Shown here: positions 1 to 6,247 of the stretch, piece after piece
Numbering within the stretch: the first letter of the stretch is position 1
Layout of the letters: the number at the start of each line of letters is the position of its first letter
Assembly: GCA_002441055.1 (NCBI GenBank)
Contig: DJWR01000129.1
Location: 1 to 6,636, forward strand
Direction of reading: 5' to 3'
Source of the DNA: Caulobacteraceae bacterium UBA6225
GTDB lineage: Bacteria > Pseudomonadota > Alphaproteobacteria > Caulobacterales > Caulobacteraceae
DNA length: 6,636 nt
Notes under the pieces: model-generated
What the model saw: the letters and a program-made list of their open reading frames with translations, nothing else
Told to the model about the DNA's origin: nothing
Database searches by the model: none
Made by a program: the position numbers and the translations under genes

Positions 1-2
1 AA

Positions 3-206
3 ATCGCAGCTTCGCTGGGTAAGAAACAACCTTCCGTCCAGAAGATGGAGAAGCAAACCGACCTCTATGTCTCAACCCTTCGTAGGTTCGTCGAGGCCGC
101 GGGCGGCACGGTCGAGATTCGTATCAGCCTGCCAGGCATGGCGCCCGTGGCGCTAGCTGGCTTTGAGGAGCTACGCGACCCGGCTGAGGTATCGCCGAAC
201 GTGTAA
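3..206 (+). CDS. HigA-type antitoxin-like HTH (XRE) protein, 5' partial
   Basis: The frame is open from the left edge to a TAA stop at 204-206, giving 67 residues of the C-terminal part. It begins with the second half of a helix-turn-helix, seen as ASLGKKQPSVQKMEKQTD, followed by STLRRFVEAAGGTVEI and then the hydrophobic, proline-containing tail ISLPGMAPVAL. In the XRE/HigA group the pattern 'SQPxVSKxE ... STLRxYVEAxGGxLEI' is typical of small antitoxins, which bind DNA as dimers, repress their own operon and neutralise a RelE/HigB-like toxin usually encoded just upstream. The gene start, the first helices and any toxin partner lie outside the window, so the toxin-antitoxin role is inferred. 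A solitary XRE regulator is the alternative. The frame and family are fairly secure; the pairing is not visible. Confidence 0.75.
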   Translation: MAASLGKKQPSVQKMEKQTDLYVSTLRRFVEAAGGTVEIRISLPGMAPVALAGFEELRDPAEVSPNV

Positions 207-422
207 TTCACTCCGAGCGGCCCGCGCCAACTCTGCCACAAAACTGGGGGCGGCGCAGAATGCGGATGCTTTGGATGGGGCTCCGGAGCTTGCCGAGAAG
301 CGGACATCCCCAACCGCCGCTTTGAGCCCATTAGAGACGCACGGGATTTTGGCCCGTCCTCGCCGCCCCCTTCCCCAACGTCACCCTTCCTCTGCGTACC
401 CGGGCGGTCATACAGTTGTTTC
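207..422. other. Intergenic region without a convincing gene
   Basis: This 216-base gap separates the antitoxin-like gene from the Nudix gene. I find no open frame with coding character that is not better explained as a shadow, and no strong terminator. There is a 10-base palindrome (GCTCCGGAGC, 280-289) and a weak hairpin (ACGGG at 341-345 with CCCGT at 353-357), neither followed by a T run. The stretch 298-339 (AAGCGGACAT, then CGCTTTGAGCCCATTAGAGA) resembles, from memory, a worn GCGGACATT-type intergenic element seen in other alphaproteobacteria. A promoter for the Nudix gene presumably lies here, but I cannot point to a good -35/-10 pair. Confidence 0.5.
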
Positions 423-1133
423 ATGACCGACGCAGAGATTCCCCGCCGCCCCGAGGGGGGCCGCATGCGCCCCGAGGGCGCCCGAGCCGTGAAGCCGCGG
501 GATGCGGCCACCATTATCCTGGTCCGCCGGGACGCGGCCAAGCCGCGAGTGCTGATGGGCAAGCGCAACAGCGGCCATGACTTCATGCCCAATCTCTGGG
601 TGTTTCCAGGCGGGCGCATCGACCGGGCCGACTTCCGCGCCCCTCACGCCACCGACCTGCGCCCTGAGGTGGCGGCCAAGTTCGACCGGCACATCAAGCC
701 CGGCCGTGGCCGGGCGCTGGCCATGGCGGCCATCCGTGAGACCTTCGAGGAGGCGGGCCTCCTGCTGGCCAAGCCCGCCCCGCCCAGGCTTGGCGTCGGT
801 CCCTGGCGGGAGTTTTTGGCGCAAGGCGCCATGGCCGATCTGGAGGCCATGGAGATCATCGCCCGGGCGGTCACCCCGCCCATGCTGGCCAAGCGGTTCG
901 ACACCTGGTTCCTGATGGCCGACGCCGAGCGGCTGATCAGCCTGGATCGCCAGCCTGACTGCGGAGAGCTCGAGGAGATCGCCTGGGTCGATTTCGACGA
1001 CGCGCTCGGCCTTGAGCTGCCCATGGTCACGCGAACCATGATCAAGGAAGCGGTGCTGCGCCTGGATGATCCGGAGCGTCCGTCCCCCTATATGCGTTTC
1101 GGGGTGAAGGGCCATAAGCTCGGCCACCTCTAG
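423..1133 (+). CDS. NUDT19-like Nudix hydrolase
   Basis: A 236-residue cytoplasmic protein of the Nudix superfamily, which cleaves nucleoside diphosphates linked to another group. Residues 59-67 read WVFPGGRID and residues 102-115 read AAIRETFEEAGLLL. This gives the metal-binding REx2EE core (E106, E109, E110), but the glycine and the core are about 27 residues further apart than in a standard Nudix box. Such an insertion is characteristic of the NUDT19/RP2p-like branch, whose eukaryotic members hydrolyse CoA and acyl-CoA. The substrate here is not known. The C-terminal part has a typical ELEEIAWVDFDDAL strand and helix (182-195). The ATG at 423 has no clear ribosome site, whereas the in-frame ATG at 465 follows GAGGGGGG by four bases; the conserved domain begins near residue 23, so either start is possible. 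The gene precedes the flavin reductase by 19 bases, and the two are probably cotranscribed. Confidence 0.88.
   Translation: MTDAEIPRRPEGGRMRPEGARAVKPRDAATIILVRRDAAKPRVLMGKRNSGHDFMPNLWVFPGGRIDRADFRAPHATDLRPEVAAKFDRHIKPGRGRALAMAAIRETFEEAGLLLAKPAPPRLGVGPWREFLAQGAMADLEAMEIIARAVTPPMLAKRFDTWFLMADAERLISLDRQPDCGELEEIAWVDFDDALGLELPMVTRTMIKEAVLRLDDPERPSPYMRFGVKGHKLGHL
447..478 (+). repeat. Short tandem repeat at the Nudix N-terminus
   Basis: The 11-mer CGCCCCGAGGG occurs at 447-457 and again at 468-478, offset by exactly 21 bases (seven codons), encoding the related units RPEGGRM and RPEGARA. The second copy also lies in a perfect inverted repeat (GCGCCC 467-472, GGGCGC 476-481). The first copy supplies the purine-rich stretch that could serve as ribosome site for the ATG at 465. 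Confidence 0.6.
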
Positions 1134-1142
1134 AAACCATCC

Positions 1143-1147
1143 AGGAG
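1143..1147 (+). promoter_or_regulatory. Ribosome binding site of the FMN reductase gene
   Basis: AGGAG lies five bases before the ATG at 1153, in the 19-base gap after the Nudix stop. It fixes the start of the reductase and supports translation from a shared transcript. Confidence 0.8.
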
Positions 1148-1152
1148 TCCGC

Positions 1153-1710
1153 ATGTCCGATCGACCCAAGGTCGCCGTCATCGTCGGCAGTCTTCGCGCC
1201 CAGTCCGTGAACCGGCGTCTGGCCCAGGCCATCGCCAAGACTGTCGCCCCCCGGCTCGACCTGCAGATCGTCGATTATGCCGATGTGCCGCTCTACAATC
1301 AGGACCACGAGGCCAATCCGCCAGCTGCGGTCATCGCCTTCAAGGACGCCATCAAGGCCGCCGACGCCGTGCTGTTCGTGACCCCGGAATACAACCGCTC
1401 CATGCCCGGCGTGCTGAAAAACGCCATCGACTGGGCCTCGCGGCCGCCAGGCCAGGGCGTATGGTCGGGCAAGCCTGCGGCCATCGCTGGCGCAACGCCC
1501 GGCGCAGTGGGCACGGCGGCCGCCCAGGTGGACCTGCGCAATGTGCTGACCGCCATCAATGTAGCGGTGATGGGCATGCCGCAGATCTATTTCACCCACA
1601 GGGACGACCACTACACGGCTGACGGCGGCTTTTCCGATCCCAAGTTCGTGGCCTTCATCGAGGGCTGGGGCGACAAGTTCGCCGCCTGGATCGCGAAGGT
1701 CGGCGGCTGA
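1153..1710 (+). CDS. NAD(P)H-dependent FMN/quinone reductase
   Basis: A 185-residue flavodoxin-fold protein of the NADPH-dependent FMN reductase family (ChrR/YieF-like), which uses NAD(P)H and bound FMN to reduce quinones, chromate, azo compounds or free flavin in the cytoplasm. Residues 12-24 are GSLRAQSVNRRLA, the phosphate-binding loop for FMN, and residues 78-96 contain PEYNRSMPGVLKNAIDWAS, the signature of this family that contacts the isoalloxazine ring. GKPAAIAGATPGAVGT (106-121) matches the next conserved strand-loop. The length is normal and the AGGAG site supports the start. There is no signal peptide or membrane segment. The gene follows the Nudix hydrolase by 19 bases, a likely two-gene housekeeping operon. 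The physiological substrate cannot be told from sequence. Confidence 0.93.
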   Translation: MSDRPKVAVIVGSLRAQSVNRRLAQAIAKTVAPRLDLQIVDYADVPLYNQDHEANPPAAVIAFKDAIKAADAVLFVTPEYNRSMPGVLKNAIDWASRPPGQGVWSGKPAAIAGATPGAVGTAAAQVDLRNVLTAINVAVMGMPQIYFTHRDDHYTADGGFSDPKFVAFIEGWGDKFAAWIAKVGG

Positions 1711-1731
1711 TCGCCGGCAGTCGATCGGCCT

Positions 1732-1760
1732 TTGCCACATCTGACGACGCTGGCTATTCC
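1732..1760 (+). promoter_or_regulatory. Possible promoter of the restriction-modification gene
   Basis: TTGCCA (1732-1737, five of six matches to TTGACA) and TATTCC (1755-1760, three of six matches to TATAAT) are separated by 17 bases in the 71-base gap before the favoured start. Transcription from it would begin near 1767, just ahead of the ribosome site at 1770-1776. The -10 match is weak and read-through from the reductase gene is equally possible. Confidence 0.3.
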
Positions 1761-1769
1761 TCTTTGACC

Positions 1770-1776
1770 AAGGGGG
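1770..1776 (+). promoter_or_regulatory. Ribosome binding site favouring the GTG start at 1782
   Basis: AAGGGGG lies five bases before the GTG at 1782. The alternative in-frame TTG at 1764 has no purine-rich sequence at a suitable distance, so this site decides the start of the large gene in favour of GTG. Confidence 0.6.
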
Positions 1777-1781
1777 CGCCG

Positions 1782-4700
1782 GTGCCGGATTCAGCATTCT
1801 TCAGTTCAGGTGCGCTGTTCAGCAGCGACTATCTGCTTGAGGCGATTAAGGCGACCGACGCCTATGGCGCGGTTGATGTCGCCGTCCTGCGCGAAACGCT
1901 GGAGGCGGTCGCGGCCGCCTTCCCTCAGACCAAGCGGACCAACGAGAGCCAGACCGAGGACGACTTCATCTGGCCGGTGCTGGCGGCCCTGGGATGGTCA
2001 GAGTCTCTCCGCCAGCAAAATCTGACCGTCGCCGGTCGCGACGATGTGCCTGACGGCCTGTTGTTCGCCGACGCGACCGCCAAGGCGGCGGCCAACGGTC
2101 TGGACGATCAGTGGCGACGCTACGGCCATGGTCTGGCGGTGGTGGAGAGCAAGCGATGGGGTCGGCCGTTGGACCGGGCCTCGGGACGTGACGAGACCAC
2201 CGCGCCGTCAACCCAGATGCTCCGCTACCTTCGGCGCATCGACGACCTGACCGAAGGCAAGCTGCGTTGGGGCATCCTCACCAATGGACTGCGCTGGCGA
2301 CTCTATTGGGCGGGCGCCCGCTCGATCTCCGAAGAGTTCCTGGAGATTGATCTTGGCCGCGTCCTGGCGCTGGAGGGCGGCGCTGATCTCTTCGCCGATG
2401 ATGAGGCCCGCGATCACTGGCTTCGCGTCTTCGCCGTCATGTTCGGCCGCGCGGCTTTCCTGAAAGATGGCGCCGACCGCCAGACCTTCCATGAGCGCGC
2501 CAGGGCGGAGGCCGCCTTCTATGAGGAACGGGTCGCCGCCAGCCTGTCGGAACTGGTCTTCAACCAGGTGTTCCCTGACCTTGCGCGCGCACTGGCCGAG
2601 TCTGCGCCCGAGGCGTCGCTGGACGAAATCCGGGATGCGGCGCTGGTGCTGCTCTATCGGCTGTTGTTCCTGCTGTACGCCGAGGACCGCGACCTGCTGC
2701 CGGTCAGCGACAGTCGCTATGACGACTACGCCCTGCGCCCCTTGAGACTTGAGATCGGCGAAAGGATGTCCCGTGGGGACACCTTCTCCAGCACCGCGAC
2801 CAAGGTCTGGGGCCACATTTCCGACCTCTCGCGCATGATCGACCAGGGCGACAGTTCGGTGGGGGTGCCGCCGTACAATGGCGGTCTGTTCGCCACAGAG
2901 GCCATGCCGGTCCTGGCCAACGCCCGGGTTCCAGACAGCGTCATGGCCCCCGCCCTGGACGCCCTGTCCTACGAGCGATCCACCGGCCAAAGGCGTTATA
3001 TCAACTATCGCGACCTGTCGGTTCAGCAGCTGGGTTCGATCTATGAGCGCCTGCTGGAGTTCGAGATCGTGCGCGAGGGCGCCGTGGGCGAGGCTGGTTA
3101 CCTGACCGTCCGGCCCAACCTCTTCGCCCGCAAGAACTCTGGCAGCTACTACACCCCTGACGAACTGGTCGGGCTGATCCTGGATGAGACCCTCGAGCCC
3201 TTGATCAGCGAACGCCGTGAGGCCTTTCGCTCGGCGCTCGAAAACCTGCCCACGGATGACGAGGAACGAACCCAGCGCTGGACCCTGAAGCCGGTCGACC
3301 CCGCTGAGGCCATCCTGTCGCTGCGGGTCTGTGACCCGGCCATGGGGTCGGGCCACTTCCTGGTCAGTTTGGTGGACACCCTGGCCGACCATGTTCTGGA
3401 CGCCATGGCCGAGGCCGCCGCTCTGGGCGCAGGTATTGGTTATGTCTCCTCCCTCGCCGACAAGATCGAGGATATCCGCGCGACCATCTTGCGGAACGCC
3501 AAGGCGGCCAACTGGCTGATCGATGAAGGCCAGCTGGATGACCGCCATATCGTCCGTCGGATGGTGCTGAAGCGTTGCGTCTATGGGGTGGACAAGAACC
3601 CCATGGCTGTCGAATTGGCCAAGGTTGCGCTGTGGCTGCACACCTTCACCGTCGGCGCACCCCTATCCTTCATCGACCATCACCTCCGGGCCGGCGACAG
3701 CCTGTTTGGGCTCTGGGTGCGGGACGCCATCGATAAGGCCGAGGCCCTGGGCGGCCGCCTGTTTTACGCCGAGGCGCTCAGCGACGCCCAACGCCAGGCC
3801 CTGGCGATGAAGACCATCGAGCTGGCGACAGACGCCGAGATCGCCGAGGCCCACCGGTCGGCCCAGATGTGGACCGATGTGGAGTTCCAGGTCGGCGCGC
3901 TCGACAGCTTCGTCAGCTTCATCCACGCGCTGGACTGGCTGAACCTGAACCGAGCCGACAAGGCGCTGATCCGCCTGTGGCTGGACGGGCAGTTCGGCGA
4001 CCCCATCCCCATCGCCCGGGGCCGCAAGCCGCCCAAGGGCGGGGCGGCCAAGTCTGAAGAGGTCAAGGCCTTCACCGCCATCTGGGAGCGCGCGCGGACC
4101 TTGATGGCCGAGGAGCGCTTCCTGAACTGGCAGATCAGTTTCCCCGGCGTCTGGGACGACTGGGCCGCCAAGGACCGCGTCGGCGGCTTCGACGCGGTGG
4201 TGGGCAACCCGCCGTGGGACCGCATCAAGCTTCAGCAGGTCGAATGGTTCGCCGCCCGACGCCCCGAGATCGCCCTGGCTCAGCGGGCGTCAGATCGGGC
4301 GAAGATGATCGCGGCCCTGAAGAAGAACGAGGACCCGCTCTACGGGGACTACGAAGTGGCGGACGGGCGGGCGGCGGACGCGGCCCGCATGGCGCGCACC
4401 TCGGGGCAGCATCCGCTTCTTAGCCGTGGCGACATCAACCTCTACAGCCTGTTTGTCGAACGCGCCCACGCCCTGGTGAAGCCTACCGGAATGGTGGGCC
4501 TGCTGACTCCCAGCGGCATCGCGTCCGACCTCTCGGCCAGCGCCTTCTTCCGCGGCGTGGCCACCGAGGGGCGGTTGAAGTCCCTCTATGACTTTGAGAA
4601 CCGACGGCCCCGCCTTGGTCTGCCGCCGTTCTTTCCGGACGTGGACAGCCGGTTCAAATTCTGTTCGATGGTGGCCAGCCCCGGGCGAACATTTTCCGCC

Positions 4701-5891
4701 GCACGCTGCGGCTTCTTTCTCCAGGCTGCGGCTGAAATCCGCGATCCTGACCGCACCTTCCCCATCACCGCTGCAGACTTCGCAGACGTGAATCCTAATA
4801 CCGGCACGGCGCCGATCTTCCGTTCGCGGCGCGACATGGCGCTGACCACAGCGATCTACAAACGGCTACCGGTCCTTGTCGATCGGACGAACAGCGATCC
4901 AACCGCCGCTTGGCCTGTGCGTTATGTTCGTATGTTTGACATGACGAATGATAGCCGCCTCTTTCGTACGCGCGCTGAACTCGAAGAGCGCGAGGGCGCA
5001 TGGAGCATCGGCGGAAATCGGTTCCATTCTGCTTCTGGCGAGTGGTTGCCGTTATATGTGGGCCGGATGATCCATCAGTTTGATCATCGAGCGGCCTCGG
5101 TGACAGTGAATGCAGCAAACTTGCATAACGCGGCAACGAGCGGAGCCGTGACGTTGGACCAGAAGGCTGACCCTGCTTTTGCCCCAGAGCCACAATTCTG
5201 GGTGCCCAGCGTCAGCGTTAACGACGCCATCAGCCAGGATAGCGTCATAGCGTTCCGTGACATCGCCCGTCCGACAGATGCACGGACGTTTATAGCTTCT
5301 TTTGCGCCCAAGGTGGGATTCGGCAATAAGGCGCCACTGATCCTGTCGCGAGGCAATGCGCTATCTGCACCAGATGCATCTCTACTGCTCGCAAACTTGA
5401 ACGCTCTTGTACTTGACTATGTCGCGCGATCTAAAGTTCAGGTTGCGAGCCTAAACTGGTTCATCGTCGAACAGCTCCCCGTCGTCCCACCCGCCGCCTA
5501 CGACCGCGCATTCGGCTCCAAGACAGCCCGCCAGATCGTTCGCGAGAGCGTGCTGGAGCTCACCTATACCGCCCATGACATGGCGCCCTTCGCCCGCGAC
5601 ATGGGCCATGTGGACGAGGCTGGCGAGGTCCTGCCGCCCTTCATCTGGGACGAGGATCGACGCCTGATCCTGCGCGCCCGGCTCGATGCGCTCTACTTCA
5701 TCCTCTATGGCGTCTATGACCCGGCCGACCCGGCCCAGAGCCGCGACGACATCCGCTACATCTACTCCACCTTCCCCATTGTGGAGCGGGAGGAGACGGC
5801 CAAATGGGGGGCCTATCGCAGCCGCGATCTGGCGCTGGCCTGGATCAATGCTCTGATGGCCGGACAGCCAGACGCGGCGATCAGCGGATAG
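1782..5891 (+). CDS. Single-polypeptide restriction-modification enzyme (type IIG-like, Eco57I-type N6-adenine methyltransferase)
   Basis: About 1370 residues (numbered here from the alternative TTG at 1764). Residues 65-180 form a PD-(D/E)XK nuclease: E65, PDGLLF (D97), VVESKRWG (E128, K130), then QMLRY (151-155, the QxxxY motif of HsdR- and RecB-like nucleases) and WGILTNGLRWRLYW. A helical spacer follows. The gamma-class amino-methyltransferase starts with motif X (NSGSYYTPDELVG, 458-470). Next come SAM-binding motif I (CDPAMGSGHF, 523-532), YGVDKNPMAVELA (607-619), RAGDSLFG (642-649), a family-typical insertion, and catalytic motif IV NPPW (815-818). The target-recognition region spans about 930-1240, with IHQFDHRAASV and closing FIVEQLPVVPP (1233-1243), followed by a C-terminal helical part. 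In this family one protein methylates adenine and cleaves unmodified DNA; the recognition site is not predictable. No helicase motifs are present, unlike type ISP enzymes, and no partner gene is nearby. An orphan relative of the DISARM methyltransferase DrmMI is the main alternative. Confidence 0.9.
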   Translation: MPDSAFFSSGALFSSDYLLEAIKATDAYGAVDVAVLRETLEAVAAAFPQTKRTNESQTEDDFIWPVLAALGWSESLRQQNLTVAGRDDVPDGLLFADATAKAAANGLDDQWRRYGHGLAVVESKRWGRPLDRASGRDETTAPSTQMLRYLRRIDDLTEGKLRWGILTNGLRWRLYWAGARSISEEFLEIDLGRVLALEGGADLFADDEARDHWLRVFAVMFGRAAFLKDGADRQTFHERARAEAAFYEERVAASLSELVFNQVFPDLARALAESAPEASLDEIRDAALVLLYRLLFLLYAEDRDLLPVSDSRYDDYALRPLRLEIGERMSRGDTFSSTATKVWGHISDLSRMIDQGDSSVGVPPYNGGLFATEAMPVLANARVPDSVMAPALDALSYERSTGQRRYINYRDLSVQQLGSIYERLLEFEIVREGAVGEAGYLTVRPNLFARKNSGSYYTPDELVGLILDETLEPLISERREAFRSALENLPTDDEERTQRWTLKPVDPAEAILSLRVCDPAMGSGHFLVSLVDTLADHVLDAMAEAAALGAGIGYVSSLADKIEDIRATILRNAKAANWLIDEGQLDDRHIVRRMVLKRCVYGVDKNPMAVELAKVALWLHTFTVGAPLSFIDHHLRAGDSLFGLWVRDAIDKAEALGGRLFYAEALSDAQRQALAMKTIELATDAEIAEAHRSAQMWTDVEFQVGALDSFVSFIHALDWLNLNRADKALIRLWLDGQFGDPIPIARGRKPPKGGAAKSEEVKAFTAIWERARTLMAEERFLNWQISFPGVWDDWAAKDRVGGFDAVVGNPPWDRIKLQQVEWFAARRPEIALAQRASDRAKMIAALKKNEDPLYGDYEVADGRAADAARMARTSGQHPLLSRGDINLYSLFVERAHALVKPTGMVGLLTPSGIASDLSASAFFRGVATEGRLKSLYDFENRRPRLGLPPFFPDVDSRFKFCSMVASPGRTFSAARCGFFLQAAAEIRDPDRTFPITAADFADVNPNTGTAPIFRSRRDMALTTAIYKRLPVLVDRTNSDPTAAWPVRYVRMFDMTNDSRLFRTRAELEEREGAWSIGGNRFHSASGEWLPLYVGRMIHQFDHRAASVTVNAANLHNAATSGAVTLDQKADPAFAPEPQFWVPSVSVNDAISQDSVIAFRDIARPTDARTFIASFAPKVGFGNKAPLILSRGNALSAPDASLLLANLNALVLDYVARSKVQVASLNWFIVEQLPVVPPAAYDRAFGSKTARQIVRESVLELTYTAHDMAPFARDMGHVDEAGEVLPPFIWDEDRRLILRARLDALYFILYGVYDPADPAQSRDDIRYIYSTFPIVEREETAKWGAYRSRDLALAWINALMAGQPDAAISG
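4851..5460 (+). other. Target-recognition segment with atypical codon usage
   Basis: Within the restriction-modification gene, hand counting finds about 86 of 204 codons ending in A or T, against 19 of about 100 at 3301-3600 and 23 of about 143 after 5460. Sampled 60-base lines fall to 48-57% GC, compared with about 67% in sampled lines outside the segment. TTA occurs at 5052-5054 and ATA at 5247-5249 and 5292-5294. The segment starts next to the conserved FRSRRDMALTTAIYKRLP stretch and ends at FIVEQLPVVPP. The composition shift is seen directly; exchange of the recognition domain is inferred. Confidence 0.65.
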
Positions 5892-5904
5892 GCCGCCTCC
5901 CGCA

Positions 5905-5932
5905 TTGACTTTGGTCTGCGGATTCGTATTGT
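5905..5932 (+). promoter_or_regulatory. Likely sigma-70 promoter of rpmG
   Basis: TTGACT (5905-5910, five of six matches) and TATTGT (5927-5932, four of six) are 16 bases apart, starting 13 bases after the stop of the restriction-modification gene. Transcription would begin near 5939, giving a leader of about 55 bases. The promoter lets rpmG be expressed independently of the large gene upstream. Confidence 0.55.
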
Positions 5933-5954
5933 CCGCGGCTCATTCGAAATGACT

Positions 5955-5977
5955 GCCGGGAAGCGCGCTTGCCCGGC
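5955..5977 (+). promoter_or_regulatory. Leader hairpin upstream of the rpmG ribosome site
   Basis: GCCGGG (5955-5960) pairs with CCCGGC (5972-5977); inside it the self-complementary AAGCGCGCTT (5961-5970) extends the stem, with one bulged G (5971) and a four-base loop. No T run follows, so it is not an intrinsic terminator. It ends six bases before the Shine-Dalgarno sequence and could affect translation or stability of the rpmG message. A regulatory role is only a possibility. Confidence 0.45.
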
Positions 5978-5982
5978 CCCGC

Positions 5983-5987
5983 GAGGA
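5983..5987 (+). promoter_or_regulatory. Ribosome binding site of rpmG
   Basis: GAGGA lies six bases before the ATG at 5994. It supports that start over the in-frame upstream ATG at 5949, which would add a 15-residue extension unknown in L33. Confidence 0.8.
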
Positions 5988-5993
5988 CCGACC

Positions 5994-6161
5994 ATGGCGA
6001 AGCCAGCTTCCATCAAGATCCGCCTGAACTCCTCGGCGGACACCGGCTTTTTCTACGTGACCAAGAAGAACGCCCGCACCAAGACCGACAAGCTGGTCAT
6101 GAAGAAGTACGACCCCGTCGTGCGCAAGCATGTGGAATTCCGCGAAGGCAAGATCAAGTAG
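5994..6161 (+). CDS. rpmG: 50S ribosomal protein L33
   Basis: A 55-residue basic protein of the large ribosomal subunit, located near the E site. It begins [14 protein letters not shown] and continues with the L33 core [12 protein letters not shown] and the tail [18 protein letters not shown]. There are no cysteines, so it is the zinc-independent form. Length and sequence are normal for alphaproteobacteria. The start is set by GAGGA six bases upstream and by the family's usual N-terminus. It has its own promoter and terminator, so it appears to be a single-gene transcript, and it converges on pleD. From memory, rpmG lies next to pleD in Caulobacter and relatives, which makes this part of the window ancestral chromosome. 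Confidence 0.97.
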   Translation: MAKPASIKIRLNSSADTGFFYVTKKNARTKTDKLVMKKYDPVVRKHVEFREGKIK

Positions 6162-6187
6162 GATCGCCTCGCCACGAGCGAACAAGG

Positions 6188-6216
6188 AAACGCCCGGCTG
6201 GATCAGCCGGGCGTTT
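6188..6216. terminator. Strong intrinsic terminator between rpmG and pleD, probably bidirectional
   Basis: CGCCCGGCTG (6191-6200) and CAGCCGGGCG (6204-6213) form a perfect 10-base stem around GAT. It is extended by AAA (6188-6190) opposite TTT (6214-6216), with a further T at 6217. On the plus strand it ends rpmG 26 bases after the stop. On the minus strand the same stem is followed by TTT and a pyrimidine-rich stretch, 32 bases past the pleD stop, so it can serve both convergent genes. Confidence 0.93.
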
Positions 6217-6247
6217 TGCGTTTCGTCCCTAGAAGTCCCAGATCGTT

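Noticed and set aside
163..426. A plus-strand 87-codon frame spanning the antitoxin end and the gap
   Set aside because: It overlaps the antitoxin-like frame out of phase, ends inside the Nudix start, lacks a ribosome site and has low-complexity composition.
408..1238. A 276-codon minus-strand frame across the Nudix gene
   Set aside because: It overlaps a clear Nudix hydrolase and the reductase start, has no recognisable motif and no ribosome site; a codon-bias shadow.
1042..1797. A 251-codon minus-strand frame across the FMN reductase
   Set aside because: Antisense to a well-matched flavoprotein gene and without domain features.
2208..3641. A 477-codon open frame on the minus strand inside the restriction-modification gene
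   Set aside because: It is antisense to the nuclease-methyltransferase coding sequence, whose motifs are unmistakable, shows no recognisable domain, and is the expected by-product of strong G/C third-position bias.
1782..5891. A BREX (PglX) or complete DISARM locus
   Set aside because: The methyltransferase architecture is related, but none of the companion genes (helicases, PglZ, DUF1998 protein, phospholipase D) is present; neighbours are housekeeping genes.
5949..5993. An N-terminal extension of L33 from the ATG at 5949
   Set aside because: The extension falls in the leader hairpin, is not a feature of L33, and the ATG at 5994 has a good ribosome site.
1711..5993. Attachment-site direct repeats or insertion-sequence ends around the large gene
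   Set aside because: Comparing the two flanking gaps by eye gave no convincing direct or terminal inverted repeat and no target duplication.
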